Positions 51,502 through 59,469 of a stretch of DNA of 64,000 bases are shown here, piece after piece. Position numbers and translations under genes: made by a program. Source of the stretch: JANMEB01 sp041740495 (GTDB taxonomy: Bacteria; Planctomycetota; Planctomycetia; Pirellulales; Pirellulaceae). The notes below the pieces were generated by a model. The model did not search any database. It had not been told where the DNA came from and was given only the letters and a program-made list of their open reading frames with translations. Numbering within the stretch: the stretch's first letter is position 1; each line of letters opens with the position of its first letter. The stretch lies in assembly GCA_041740495.1 (NCBI GenBank), contig JBGSLW010000260.1, forward strand, positions 1-64,000. The letters run 5' to 3'.

Positions 51502-52682
51502 GTGCGGTCTTTCGCCTGGCGTGGCGCTACATCTGCTACCATCGCCTGACGTCGGCGATTCTGGTCGCCTGCCTGGTGCTGACGCTGTTTCTGCCGATCG
51601 CGATCAGCTTGTTGTTGTCTCGGTTCAACCAGCAGATTCTGTCGCGAGCGGAACGGACTCCGGCGATCGTGGGGGGAGTTGGGAGCCGCTTGGATTTGAC
51701 GCTGGATGCGTTGTATTTCCAGACGCAATTGCCGCAGGATCTGCCGTACGGCCGCTACCGCGAATTGGCGCAGCAGAATCGTGGCGCCGCGATCCCGCTG
51801 CATTTGAAATACTCGGCCCGCGGCTTTCCTTTGGTCGGGACCCATTTGGAGTACTTCCGATTTCGGAAACTGGAATTGATCCAGGGGGATTGGTTGGCGA
51901 CGTTGGGCCAATGCGTGTTGGGGGCGGAAGTCGCCCGGCGCCTCCGTTTGGGACCGGGGGACAAACTGAAGACCGACCGCGAAAACGATTTGGATATCGC
52001 CAGCAATCCCCCCTTGATCATGCACATCACGGGCGTGTTGGCCCCCCAGGGGACCGCCGACGATACCGCGGTATTCGTCGACGTGAAAACCGCGTGGGTC
52101 GTCGAAGGACTGGGACATGGTCACGATGTCGTCGACGCCTCGACCCCGGCCGACCTGGTGTTGGGTCGCGATGGAAATACCACCGTGGCAAGTGCCGCCG
52201 TGGCGTCGTACCTTGAAATCACCGATGAGAACCGCGCGTCGTTTCACTTCCACGGCGATCCCGATACATTCCCCGTGTCGGCAATTCTGTTTGTTCCGCT
52301 GGATCAACGCGCTCAAGATCTGGTCGAGGCGACTTATCAGAACGATCTGCAAGCTCAATTCCTGGTTCCTCTGGACGTGATCCAAGAACTGATGGGGATG
52401 GTCTTTCGCATCAAGGCATTGTTCGACATGAATACGGTGGTGATTGCGACCGCTACGGGTCTGCTCTTGCTGTTGGTCATCTGGCTTTCTTCTCGTTTGC
52501 GGCAGCGCGAGATGGAAACGATGTTCAAGCTGGGGTGCGGACGCGGCACGATGGTGCTGATGCAGGCCACCGAGTTGGGTCTGATCTTGGCATTTGCCCT
52601 GGTCGTGGTTGCACTGCTGGTCTGGGGAACCTTGCCGCTGGCCGAAGGCCTGTTGCGCTCCTTGTTGATCCGCGGATCGTGA
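51498..52682 (+). CDS. FtsX/LolE-like ABC permease
   Basis: A 394-residue permease. One helix near the N-terminus (residues 19-40), a periplasmic domain of about 240 residues, then three helices (VVIATATGLLLLLVIWL, LGLILAFALVVVALLV and the end), the FtsX/MacB topology. It pairs with the preceding ATPase. Likely substrates are lipoproteins, lipids or peptides, as in LolCDE and MacB; which one is not predictable. Confidence 0.87.
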   Translation: MSAVFRLAWRYICYHRLTSAILVACLVLTLFLPIAISLLLSRFNQQILSRAERTPAIVGGVGSRLDLTLDALYFQTQLPQDLPYGRYRELAQQNRGAAIPLHLKYSARGFPLVGTHLEYFRFRKLELIQGDWLATLGQCVLGAEVARRLRLGPGDKLKTDRENDLDIASNPPLIMHITGVLAPQGTADDTAVFVDVKTAWVVEGLGHGHDVVDASTPADLVLGRDGNTTVASAAVASYLEITDENRASFHFHGDPDTFPVSAILFVPLDQRAQDLVEATYQNDLQAQFLVPLDVIQELMGMVFRIKALFDMNTVVIATATGLLLLLVIWLSSRLRQREMETMFKLGCGRGTMVLMQATELGLILAFALVVVALLVWGTLPLAEGLLRSLLIRGS

Positions 52683-52689
52683 AGGGTCC

Positions 52690-52711
52690 GAAAGAAAAGG
52701 TGTCAGGAACC
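52690..52711. repeat. Inverted repeat, left arm, flanking transposase remnant
   Basis: GAAAGAAAAGGTGTCAGGAACC here is the exact inverse of 53261-53282 on the other side of the transposase remnant. A second partial copy of the right arm follows at 53282-53298. This is the kind of palindromic repeat mobilised by REP-associated transposases. Confidence 0.85.
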
Positions 52712-52749
52712 ATTTTACACCACGGAAGACGGTCGGTTAGGTGTTGGAG

Positions 52750-53242
52750 ATGGGACGACCGAGACGAGTGGCGGACGGGGGGCTGATTTATCACTTGCTC
52801 AATCGGGGTAATGCGCCGATGACGATTTTCGAAAACGACGCGGACTGCGACGCGTTCGAAACGATCCTCGAGGAAGCCGTCGAGCGCTACGGAATCAACC
52901 TCTTGGCATGGTGCCTGATGCCCAATCACTGGCATCTCGTGGTCAAGCCGCACGTCGACGGCGAGTTGTCTCGTTTTTGTGCGCGGGTTTACCCTGACGC
53001 ACACGCAGCGTTGGCGCGGCCATTACCACCGCGTGGGCAGGGGTCACGTCTACCAAGGCCGGTTCAAGTCGTTTCCGGTCCAGGAAGAAGACTATTTTCT
53101 CACGGTCTGCCGATACGTGGAGCGCACTGCGCTGCGGGCCAACCTCGTTCGGCGACGAGCGCTGGTCGCAGCGCAGGGTCAAACGCCTAGGGCTGGAAAG
53201 CACTATCCGCCCCCAAGGGCGGCCGAAAAAGATATAGAATAA
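52750..53242 (+). pseudogene. REP-associated Y1 transposase (RAYT), frameshifted
   Basis: The first frame reads MGRPRRVADGGLIYHLLNRGN and contains the HUH motif in LMPNHWHLVV. At 52974-52978 a run of five T replaces the expected four. The family sequence continues only in the next frame from 52979: FTLTHTQRWRGHYHRVG, then GHVYQGRFKSFPVQEEDYFLTVCRYVERTALRANLV, carrying the catalytic Tyr region. The C-terminus is also shortened compared with full RAYTs. One inserted T thus explains the break. Repeats flank both sides. Confidence 0.85.
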
Positions 53243-53260
53243 CAGTTTCCCAAGGAAAAC

Positions 53261-53298
53261 GGTTCCTGACACCTTTTCTTTCCTGACACCTTTTCTTT
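53261..53298. repeat. Inverted repeat, right arm, plus tandem partial copy
   Basis: GGTTCCTGACACCTTTTCTTTC (53261-53282) is followed directly by CCTGACACCTTTTCTTT. It mirrors 52690-52711. It lies just upstream of the next gene, whose ribosome site begins 10 bases later. Confidence 0.85.
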
Positions 53299-53319
53299 AA
53301 CTGAACTTTGGAGACTTTC

Positions 53320-54333
53320 ATGCAACACGCGTACCCCAAGCTTCACAACGCCATGTGGCCCGGGTTGGTCGGGAAGGGGCCGGAAGCGGACGAGCCGGCG
53401 ATCGATTTGGAGACGATGTTGCGGCTGACGATCGGCGCGGTGGTCGACGGAATCAAGTTTGACGGGGTCGATCTGTTTTTGTACGACCCGCACGTCTCGA
53501 TCGACATCGGGGAGGACGAATTGCGGAAGCTGGCCGACCGCGTCGGCTCGGCCGGATTAGTGGTCGGTTCGGTTGTGGCCCCGGTCTGGTTCGACGGCAG
53601 CGCGATGGGGGACGCTACCCAGCGAAAGAACTTTCTGACGGCGATCGAAAAGGCTTGTCGGATCGGGCAATCGCTGCGGCGAATGGGCGTTCGACCGTAC
53701 GGCATCGTGCGAATCGACTCGGCTTGCGGCGTGGAGCCGTGGTCGCAGGATCCCGTGGCAAATCAGCGGGCGATCGCTGAGACTTTTCGTGCGGCGGCAG
53801 ATATCGCGGAAGCAAACGGCGAACGATTGGCGGCGGAAGGGGAGATCTGCTGGGGTGGGATGCACAGCTGGCGGGATATGTTGAACTTGCTGGAAGCGGT
53901 CGATCGGCCGAAGACCGTCGGCTTTCAGGCCGACCTGGCGCACACCTATTTGTACCTGTTGGGTTACAACGCGCCGGAGCACGCTCTGTTGAAACCTGGT
54001 TACACCGACGCCGAATTCTGGAGTGCCTATCAGCAGTTGACCGAGGCGTTGGGGCCTTGGACGATCGACTTCCATGTCGCGCAGAACGACGGCACGGTGA
54101 AGGGAAGCGGTTCGCACGACAAAACCGGGCGGCACTGTCCGGCGGACGACCCGCATGGGAAACTCGATATTGTCCGCTGCAGCGAATACTGGTTGCGCGG
54201 GGCCGCCGAGCGCGGGATCCGCCACATCTGCTGGGACGGCTGTATGTTCCCCAACGAAAAGCTGTTGCAGCCTCAAACTTGGGAGACGATTCTCCGCACA
54301 ATGATCGCGGTGCGCAACCAACATGGGTGGTAA
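53320..54333 (+). CDS. TIM-barrel protein, sugar phosphate isomerase/epimerase (AP endonuclease 2-like)
   Basis: A 337-residue protein of the xylose isomerase-like TIM barrel fold. Candidate metal ligands are Glu in AAEGEICWG, Asp in VGFQADLAHTY, His in WTIDFHVAQND and the segment TGRHCPADDPHGKLDI. This family is widespread in planctomycetes, where it often has carbohydrate epimerase or isomerase functions. The ATG at 53320 follows TGGAGA; four residues further upstream are open. No operon partner is apparent. Confidence 0.82.
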   Translation: MQHAYPKLHNAMWPGLVGKGPEADEPAIDLETMLRLTIGAVVDGIKFDGVDLFLYDPHVSIDIGEDELRKLADRVGSAGLVVGSVVAPVWFDGSAMGDATQRKNFLTAIEKACRIGQSLRRMGVRPYGIVRIDSACGVEPWSQDPVANQRAIAETFRAAADIAEANGERLAAEGEICWGGMHSWRDMLNLLEAVDRPKTVGFQADLAHTYLYLLGYNAPEHALLKPGYTDAEFWSAYQQLTEALGPWTIDFHVAQNDGTVKGSGSHDKTGRHCPADDPHGKLDIVRCSEYWLRGAAERGIRHICWDGCMFPNEKLLQPQTWETILRTMIAVRNQHGW

Positions 54334-54342
54334 GCGACATTC

Positions 54343-54540
54343 CACTCGTTTCGGCGTCGGAAGCCGTTAGCGATGTGAAACGTATTCGACTCGGCCGAAA
54401 ACGGAAGGGCGAGGGGCCGGTCGCCTAGGTTGAACGTGAGTACTCCTCGGGGATCAACCCCGAGGCATCTTCAGCAAGGTGTGCTCCGACTGTAGGTTGA
54501 ACGTGAGTACTCCTCGGGGATTAACCCCGAGGCATCTTCC
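54343..54540. repeat. Inverted partial copy of the long repeat, with two CTCGGGG palindromes
   Basis: The part 54343-54475 aligns with the reverse complement of 26962-27085: CCACTCGTTTCGG, GGCCGAA and then GGTTGAACGTGA with the CTCGGGG/CCCCGAGG hairpin recur in order. A second copy of the hairpin unit follows at 54490-54535. No gene is visible here. Confidence 0.75.
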
Positions 54541-54550
54541 TGGCGGTCCG

Positions 54551-55654
54551 TTAGAGTTGGAAATCGGCTAGTCGTCGCAGGTAGTCGAGCGCGTCGGGGA
54601 CGTCGGACGTTTCGATGCCGCAGCGGCGGCCGGCGCGGTCGCATTCTCCCAGGAGCAGCAGTTCTTCATAGCTCTCCGACTGCCGAAGTCGCCGCAGTGC
54701 GCGGGCGCCGATCGTGCGCTCGTGGATCTGATGCACCGCCATGTGGTGCTCGATCAACCAGGCGGTCCGCTCGCTGACAAAGCCGGCCAGGGCTTCGAGT
54801 CCGGCGGCGACATGGTCGCTGGGATCGATCGCTTTGCCGACGTCGTGCAGGAGCGCCGCCAGCAGGAATTCTTCGTCGTACGGGAGGCGATCGACCGCCA
54901 GGTCAAAAACTTGCAGGCTGTGGTAGAGCGCATCCCCTTCCGGGTGGTAACGGCGATTCTCGCGGACGGTTTCCAGCGGCCAGAGCAGCGATTCGTACAG
55001 CTGGAATCGATCGACCCGTTCGGCCAGCTCGGCGACGCATTCATCGATAGACACCTCGGGATACGCGCTCGCCAGGAACTGCTCCAATTCGGCGATCGAG
55101 GCCTTTTCGATCGACTTGCCGGTGATCGAGCTGATGAACGGGTGGCTGATCATCTTTTCCGGATAAACGGTCAGCTCGAACGGGTAGCGATCGAGCACGT
55201 GCACGTGCCGATAGATTCGCTGCTCGCCTTGTTTGGTGATGGCTTTGGTCTGTGTGCTGTAGCGCAAGCCGTGGTAATCGAGCTCGGCCGTAACAGCTTC
55301 CAGGCGATCGGCGAAGACGTGCAGGTCGATATCGGAGCCTTGCCGCACATGCCCTGTCAGGACGCTGCCGATCAAACGGGGGCGGAACCGCTGGAGGACT
55401 CGCATCAGCCGCAACGCTTCGAACCGCATTTCTTGCAGGCGGTCGGCGTGGCTCGAGCCTTCCAGTGTGCGGGCCAGGTGCTGGATCTGGTCGCGAATTT
55501 CGGCGTTGCTGGGCAAGTCGCGCGGCTTGACCCAGCCGTGACACACGTGCCGCGCCGCCTTGAGTTTGGCGCGATAGTATTCTGATTCCTGGCGATCGTA
55601 CATCAAGCGTGCGGCTTGCCAGGCGATTTGCCGTCGCAGTTTGGAAGTATTCAT
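54551..55654 (-). CDS. Nucleotidyltransferase plus HD domain protein
   Basis: A 367-residue protein. Residues about 85-140 hold a nucleotidyltransferase core: LIGSVLTGHVRQGSDIDLHVFAD, with the GS and DxD pattern of minimal polymerase-beta-like enzymes. From about 225 an HD domain follows, with His in YHSLQVFDLA and HD in AALLHDVGKA, resembling tRNA nucleotidyltransferase/HD fusions. The size and the missing N-terminal part of CCA enzymes argue against CCA-adding activity. Substrate unknown. The adjacent gene on the other strand starts about 67 bases away. Confidence 0.82.
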   Translation of the reverse strand: MNTSKLRRQIAWQAARLMYDRQESEYYRAKLKAARHVCHGWVKPRDLPSNAEIRDQIQHLARTLEGSSHADRLQEMRFEALRLMRVLQRFRPRLIGSVLTGHVRQGSDIDLHVFADRLEAVTAELDYHGLRYSTQTKAITKQGEQRIYRHVHVLDRYPFELTVYPEKMISHPFISSITGKSIEKASIAELEQFLASAYPEVSIDECVAELAERVDRFQLYESLLWPLETVRENRRYHPEGDALYHSLQVFDLAVDRLPYDEEFLLAALLHDVGKAIDPSDHVAAGLEALAGFVSERTAWLIEHHMAVHQIHERTIGARALRRLRQSESYEELLLLGECDRAGRRCGIETSDVPDALDYLRRLADFQL

Positions 55655-55721
55655 CCGGATGAGGGCGCGGGGCCCGGGGCCGCTCTTCCGCCGTTGCCGG
55701 TTTCGAGCCTTCCCCTATAAA

Positions 55722-57377
55722 ATGAACAACATGCGGTTGATGAATTATACCATGCGCCGAATTTTCGCGATCCTCGTGCTGGCGAGCGGCGGGTGCTTTT
55801 CACCGGCGCTGGCCGGCCCCCAAGAGGATAGCGAGAAGTACCAACAGGCGCTGATCGCCCAAGGGGTTGATCCCAGTCCCGAGGGATTGCGCCAGTTTTT
55901 TCGCGATATCACAGCGACTTCGTTCGACGACCAACTCATCGATCGGTTGATTGCACAGCTGAACAGCGATGACTACATGGAGCGGATCGAAGCCCAACGC
56001 AAACTGATCTGCCAGGCGCGGTTGCCGATTGACAAGCTGGAGAGGGCCAGTCTGAACGGAAGCCCGGAGAAAGCTTACCGGGCGCGGATCGTACTGCAGA
56101 CCTGGGTGCCGGCTCGGCGGCAGTTGATCGAGTCCGCTTTGGCGCTGGTCGCCAAGCAACAGATTGCCGGCCTGGCCGAAGAGATCCTGGCAACCGCCCG
56201 TTTGGTCCCCGACTTGTCGACCTTGCAGCGCCCATTCGAAGCCGCACTGCGGGCAACCGTGACCGCGGCGGATACCTTGCGGTTGCAGGCGACTCTGGAG
56301 GACGAAAACCCTCTGGTGACGCGACTGGCGATGACCGGACTGGTGGAACTAGCGGACGAGTCTTGGGGGGATCGTTTGCTGGCTTGGGCGGACCGAGCGG
56401 ACCTGGACCCTTTCGCCCGGATCCTGGCGGCCACACGGGCGCTCGACCTGAGCGACCGCCGCGCGTTTCAACCGTTGATCGATTTGATTCGTTCGGACAA
56501 TTCGCTGGCCGCAGTCCAAGCCCACGTGATTCTCAAGAAAGTCACCGGCCAGCGGATCCCCCTGGTCGTGTCCGATCCTGAAACGCGTTCGCAATGCGTC
56601 GAGCAATGGAACGTCTGGTTGGCGAACGAAGGGGCCGTTTGTCCGCTCAATATTCCCGTGGCCCTCGCGAAGCTCGGTCGCTCTTCGCTCAACGGCAACA
56701 CGCTGATCGCTACCGGCTACCGAAACGAAGTCATTGAACTCGATCCGGACGGAAACGAAGTCTGGAAGTACACCGCTCAAGGCGCGTGGAGCGCGGAAAA
56801 AATGGCTTCCGGAAATTATTTGATCGCCAGCTACCAACAAAACAAGGTCTTGATCGTCTCCCCCGAAAAACACGTCGTGTGGGAGTACGATCTACCGGGC
56901 GTGCTCAATGCGCGACCGCTGGAAAACGGGAACGTCCTGGCATCGTCTCATTCGGAGAACCGCGTGCTGGAAATCGACGAGGACAAGAACGTCGTCTGGA
57001 AGTACTCGGCGAACTCTCAATGCCACGACGCAATGCGCTTGGAAAACGGCAACACGTTGATTTGCACGAACGAAGACGTGATCGAGGTCAACCCGCAGGG
57101 AGAAGTCGCCTGGCGCTACCCAGCGCCACAGGCGTATGGTATCGACGTGCTGGAAAACGGCAATATTCTGGTGGCCCACCTCAACGGGTCGGTCTCCGAG
57201 GTGACTCGGGATCAAACGGTCGTCTGGACCTATCGGTTCCCTTCACCCGTCGATGTGTTTCGCACGGAAACCGGCACAACGATCATCACCGGATCCCAAT
57301 CGTCGATCGAAATCGATGCGGAAAAGAACCCGGTCTGGACTCGTGAGAATATGCAGTTCGGGTCGGTGAGACGGTGA
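55722..57377 (+). CDS. Exported HEAT-repeat and propeller protein
   Basis: A 551-residue protein with a signal peptide (RRIFAILVLASGG, cleavage likely after ALA). Residues about 90-290 are alpha-helical, HEAT-like. The C-terminal half has blades of an arylsulfotransferase/PQQ-like propeller: repeats with GNTLIATGYRNEVIELDPDGNEVWKY, NGNVLASSHSENRVLEIDEDKNVVWKY and related units. The domain order suggests a scaffold rather than an enzyme. Several ATGs precede the signal peptide; 55722 is chosen as the first that keeps a compact leader. Confidence 0.75.
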   Translation: MNNMRLMNYTMRRIFAILVLASGGCFSPALAGPQEDSEKYQQALIAQGVDPSPEGLRQFFRDITATSFDDQLIDRLIAQLNSDDYMERIEAQRKLICQARLPIDKLERASLNGSPEKAYRARIVLQTWVPARRQLIESALALVAKQQIAGLAEEILATARLVPDLSTLQRPFEAALRATVTAADTLRLQATLEDENPLVTRLAMTGLVELADESWGDRLLAWADRADLDPFARILAATRALDLSDRRAFQPLIDLIRSDNSLAAVQAHVILKKVTGQRIPLVVSDPETRSQCVEQWNVWLANEGAVCPLNIPVALAKLGRSSLNGNTLIATGYRNEVIELDPDGNEVWKYTAQGAWSAEKMASGNYLIASYQQNKVLIVSPEKHVVWEYDLPGVLNARPLENGNVLASSHSENRVLEIDEDKNVVWKYSANSQCHDAMRLENGNTLICTNEDVIEVNPQGEVAWRYPAPQAYGIDVLENGNILVAHLNGSVSEVTRDQTVVWTYRFPSPVDVFRTETGTTIITGSQSSIEIDAEKNPVWTRENMQFGSVRR

Positions 57378-57384
57378 GGCTTGA

Positions 57385-57454
57385 GATTCAAGATTCAAGA
57401 TTCAAGATTCAAGATTCAAGATTCAAGATTCAAGATTCAAGATTCGAGATTCGA
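57385..57454. repeat. Heptanucleotide tandem repeat GATTCAA
   Basis: Eight perfect GATTCAA units (57385-57440) are followed by two GATTCGA units (57441-57454). The array lies between two convergent genes, 8 bases after the stop of the propeller gene. It has a unit length compatible with slippage and could vary between strains. Confidence 0.95.
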
Positions 57455-57520
57455 GAAGCAGGGACTCAAGATTTCATGAGGCGGACTTGATTTTGGCAAT
57501 GCGGGTATCTCAGGTGGGCG

Positions 57521-59101
57521 CTAATCGGTCGGATACAGCGCGAACAGCGCTTGCAAGTTAGCCTGTTGCTGGGGCGTCGCGTCGTCAGCGACTTGCAAGT
57601 TCCAGGCGGTGCGGGCGTCGTCACCTCCAAGAAACTCCAGCCCGTACCAATCGAGCATCGCGTCGTAATCGAGTTCGACTGGTTGGTCGATCGCGGACTG
57701 GAACCAGGGACGGAGATCTTGCCCGGCGATTTCGCAGGCCAGGTCGCGGAACTGTTGCTCGGTGAACCCGCGATCTCCGGAATACTTGGCAAACGCGGCG
57801 CGCATGACATCGTCCAGCGACTTTTCGTTTTGGGTGACCGCACGGATCTTGGCATCCAACAAGAAGCCTACCACCGGTCCTTTCACGTAGTAGGAGATTG
57901 TTTGTGCGTTGTCACCGGAGACGCCGGATCGACTGGTTTCCCAGACGCGCAGCGAAGCATCGCCGAGGGACTGCTGCAATCGGCCCGGACTCTTCTGAAG
58001 TTGACCGATCATACCGGAGATCGCGTTGAGAAAATCCTGTGGCTTGCCCATCCCGCCGCGGACCAGCATCAGATCGCCGAAATAAGTGGTCAAACCCTCC
58101 GAAATCCAGAGACTCGGGGTCCGCGGCGGCTGCTCATAGTCGAAGGGCCCGAGTTCGACGGGCCGCAGGCGTTTGACGTTGATGGTGTGGAAGTATTCGT
58201 GGCTGACAAACGAGTGCCAACCCCAGGAATCTTGCCCGCGGCGTCCGCTGGCCGTGAGAAGCGTCGAGAAGGAATGCTCCAGGCCTCCCCCTCCGCCGGG
58301 GCGGAAAACATTGAGAAAGTAGTAGCGGTCGTAGGGGAGCTCGCCCCAAAAGTGTCGAGTCGCCTCGGCAATTTTTTGGGCGTCCGCCGCCGATTGAGCG
58401 ATCTCCCAGCTGCCGGGATCTCCCACGTCAACCCAGACGTGCCGGCAGGGTCCGACGGTGAACTCCTGCTCTCGCAACTTTCCGGCCACGATCGGGCTGT
58501 CGACCAGGATGTCGTAATTGGGCGCCGAGAATTCCCAGCGATTCCCCTCCAACGGACGGCGGGGCAAGCCGGCGGCACAGCCAGTCCAATCGTCCGGTAA
58601 CGCAACGGTCACGGTACAAGGGCGATCCAATTGTCTAACGGGAACGACGAAGGTGGCGCATCCGGCGAGCGCCGCGAAGTCCTCGCCGACCCAGTTCGTC
58701 GTGACGAAGTGGTTCTCACAATGCAACTGGTAGCGAAATTGGATCGAATCGTGCCCTTGGCAGGCCACCACCCAGCGGTTCGTCCGCGGCCGTTCAACCG
58801 GCAACTCGGTGTTGTCTGAGGCCGTAGCCACCACAGACGTGACATGTTCCGCGTAATCCTGGACCACGTAGTAGCCGGGGGACCAGGTTGGCATCATCAC
58901 TTGTAGCTGCTCGGCGCCGTCGCACTGAAAAGTCGCGGTGACCTGTAGCTGGTGTTTGGCGCGGTCGACGAACTCCAGGGCATACGCCTGACCCGCGGTT
59001 TGTGCAGCGGCGGACCTGGCCGCGCCGCACAAAATGAGGCAAATGAACAGCCGGCGGCCGGCGCGGAGTGCATTCCAAAAATTGAGTTGCGTTCGGTACA
59101 T
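57521..59101 (-). CDS. Exported M61-family peptidase (glycyl aminopeptidase-like)
   Basis: A 526-residue protein with a signal peptide (FICLILCGAARSAAAQ). It is an M61 metallopeptidase: the zinc motif HEYFH lies in SFVSHEYFHTINVKRLRP, the Glu in SEGLTTYFGDLM, and the glycine-rich FRPGGGGGLEHSFST precedes them. All predicted zinc ligands are present. The C-terminal region with a PDZ-like fold in other members is short here. It would cleave peptides outside the cytoplasm. The convergent neighbour ends about 140 bases away. Confidence 0.88.
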   Translation of the reverse strand: MYRTQLNFWNALRAGRRLFICLILCGAARSAAAQTAGQAYALEFVDRAKHQLQVTATFQCDGAEQLQVMMPTWSPGYYVVQDYAEHVTSVVATASDNTELPVERPRTNRWVVACQGHDSIQFRYQLHCENHFVTTNWVGEDFAALAGCATFVVPVRQLDRPCTVTVALPDDWTGCAAGLPRRPLEGNRWEFSAPNYDILVDSPIVAGKLREQEFTVGPCRHVWVDVGDPGSWEIAQSAADAQKIAEATRHFWGELPYDRYYFLNVFRPGGGGGLEHSFSTLLTASGRRGQDSWGWHSFVSHEYFHTINVKRLRPVELGPFDYEQPPRTPSLWISEGLTTYFGDLMLVRGGMGKPQDFLNAISGMIGQLQKSPGRLQQSLGDASLRVWETSRSGVSGDNAQTISYYVKGPVVGFLLDAKIRAVTQNEKSLDDVMRAAFAKYSGDRGFTEQQFRDLACEIAGQDLRPWFQSAIDQPVELDYDAMLDWYGLEFLGGDDARTAWNLQVADDATPQQQANLQALFALYPTD

Positions 59102-59291
59102 GGAGAATCCCCAAAAGTGTTCAGTTCACGAACGGCTTTATTGTAAGGGAGCTCGGACTCGACGCGATGCCGCTTGGGGCAAGTGGAAGGCCGAAGCCTG
59201 AAGATTGTAAGTGAGCTTTGGAGCCGAGATGAACTCGGCGGCCGTCCGGACCGTAGATGGTCGCGTTTTTTTCTCGCTCGATCACGCTGCC

Positions 59292-59343
59292 GGCCCCCTC
59301 ATCCCCAACCCTTCTCCCCCACAAAGCTGGGGGAGAAGGGGGC
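59292..59343. repeat. Imperfect palindrome CCTTCTCCCCC/GGGGGAGAAGG
   Basis: GGCCCCCT and CTTCTCCCCC pair with GGGGGAGAAG and GGGGGCC around ACAAAGCT. The gap 59102-59469 otherwise contains no gene apart from the terminator. Confidence 0.75.
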
Positions 59344-59386
59344 CATGCAATAGGCTCGGATAGCCGAGCGCACCGTTCAAGTCCAA

Positions 59387-59417
59387 ACAAAAAACCCGCG
59401 GAGGAATTCCGCGGGTT
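59387..59417 (-). terminator. Rho-independent terminator of the DUF1598 gene
   Basis: On the minus strand a perfect 10-bp stem (59408-59417 with 59393-59402, loop of 5) runs into TTTTTTGTTTG. It lies about 52 bases after the stop codon of the DUF1598 gene. Strong by eye. Confidence 0.92.
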
Positions 59418-59469
59418 GAATGGATTTGGCTCGCAGCCCGACCCTAGGCAGATGGCAGCGAAATTTAAT

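Noticed and set aside
52974..52980. Programmed frameshift in the RAYT gene
   Set aside because: A T-run could slip, but the C-terminal part is also shortened and no stimulatory structure is evident, so decay is simpler.
54551..55654. CCA-adding enzyme
   Set aside because: Only the DxD core and the HD domain match; the head and neck motifs of tRNA nucleotidyltransferases are not seen.
57385..57454. Possible CRISPR or operator array
   Set aside because: Seven-base units without spacers; a simple tandem repeat.
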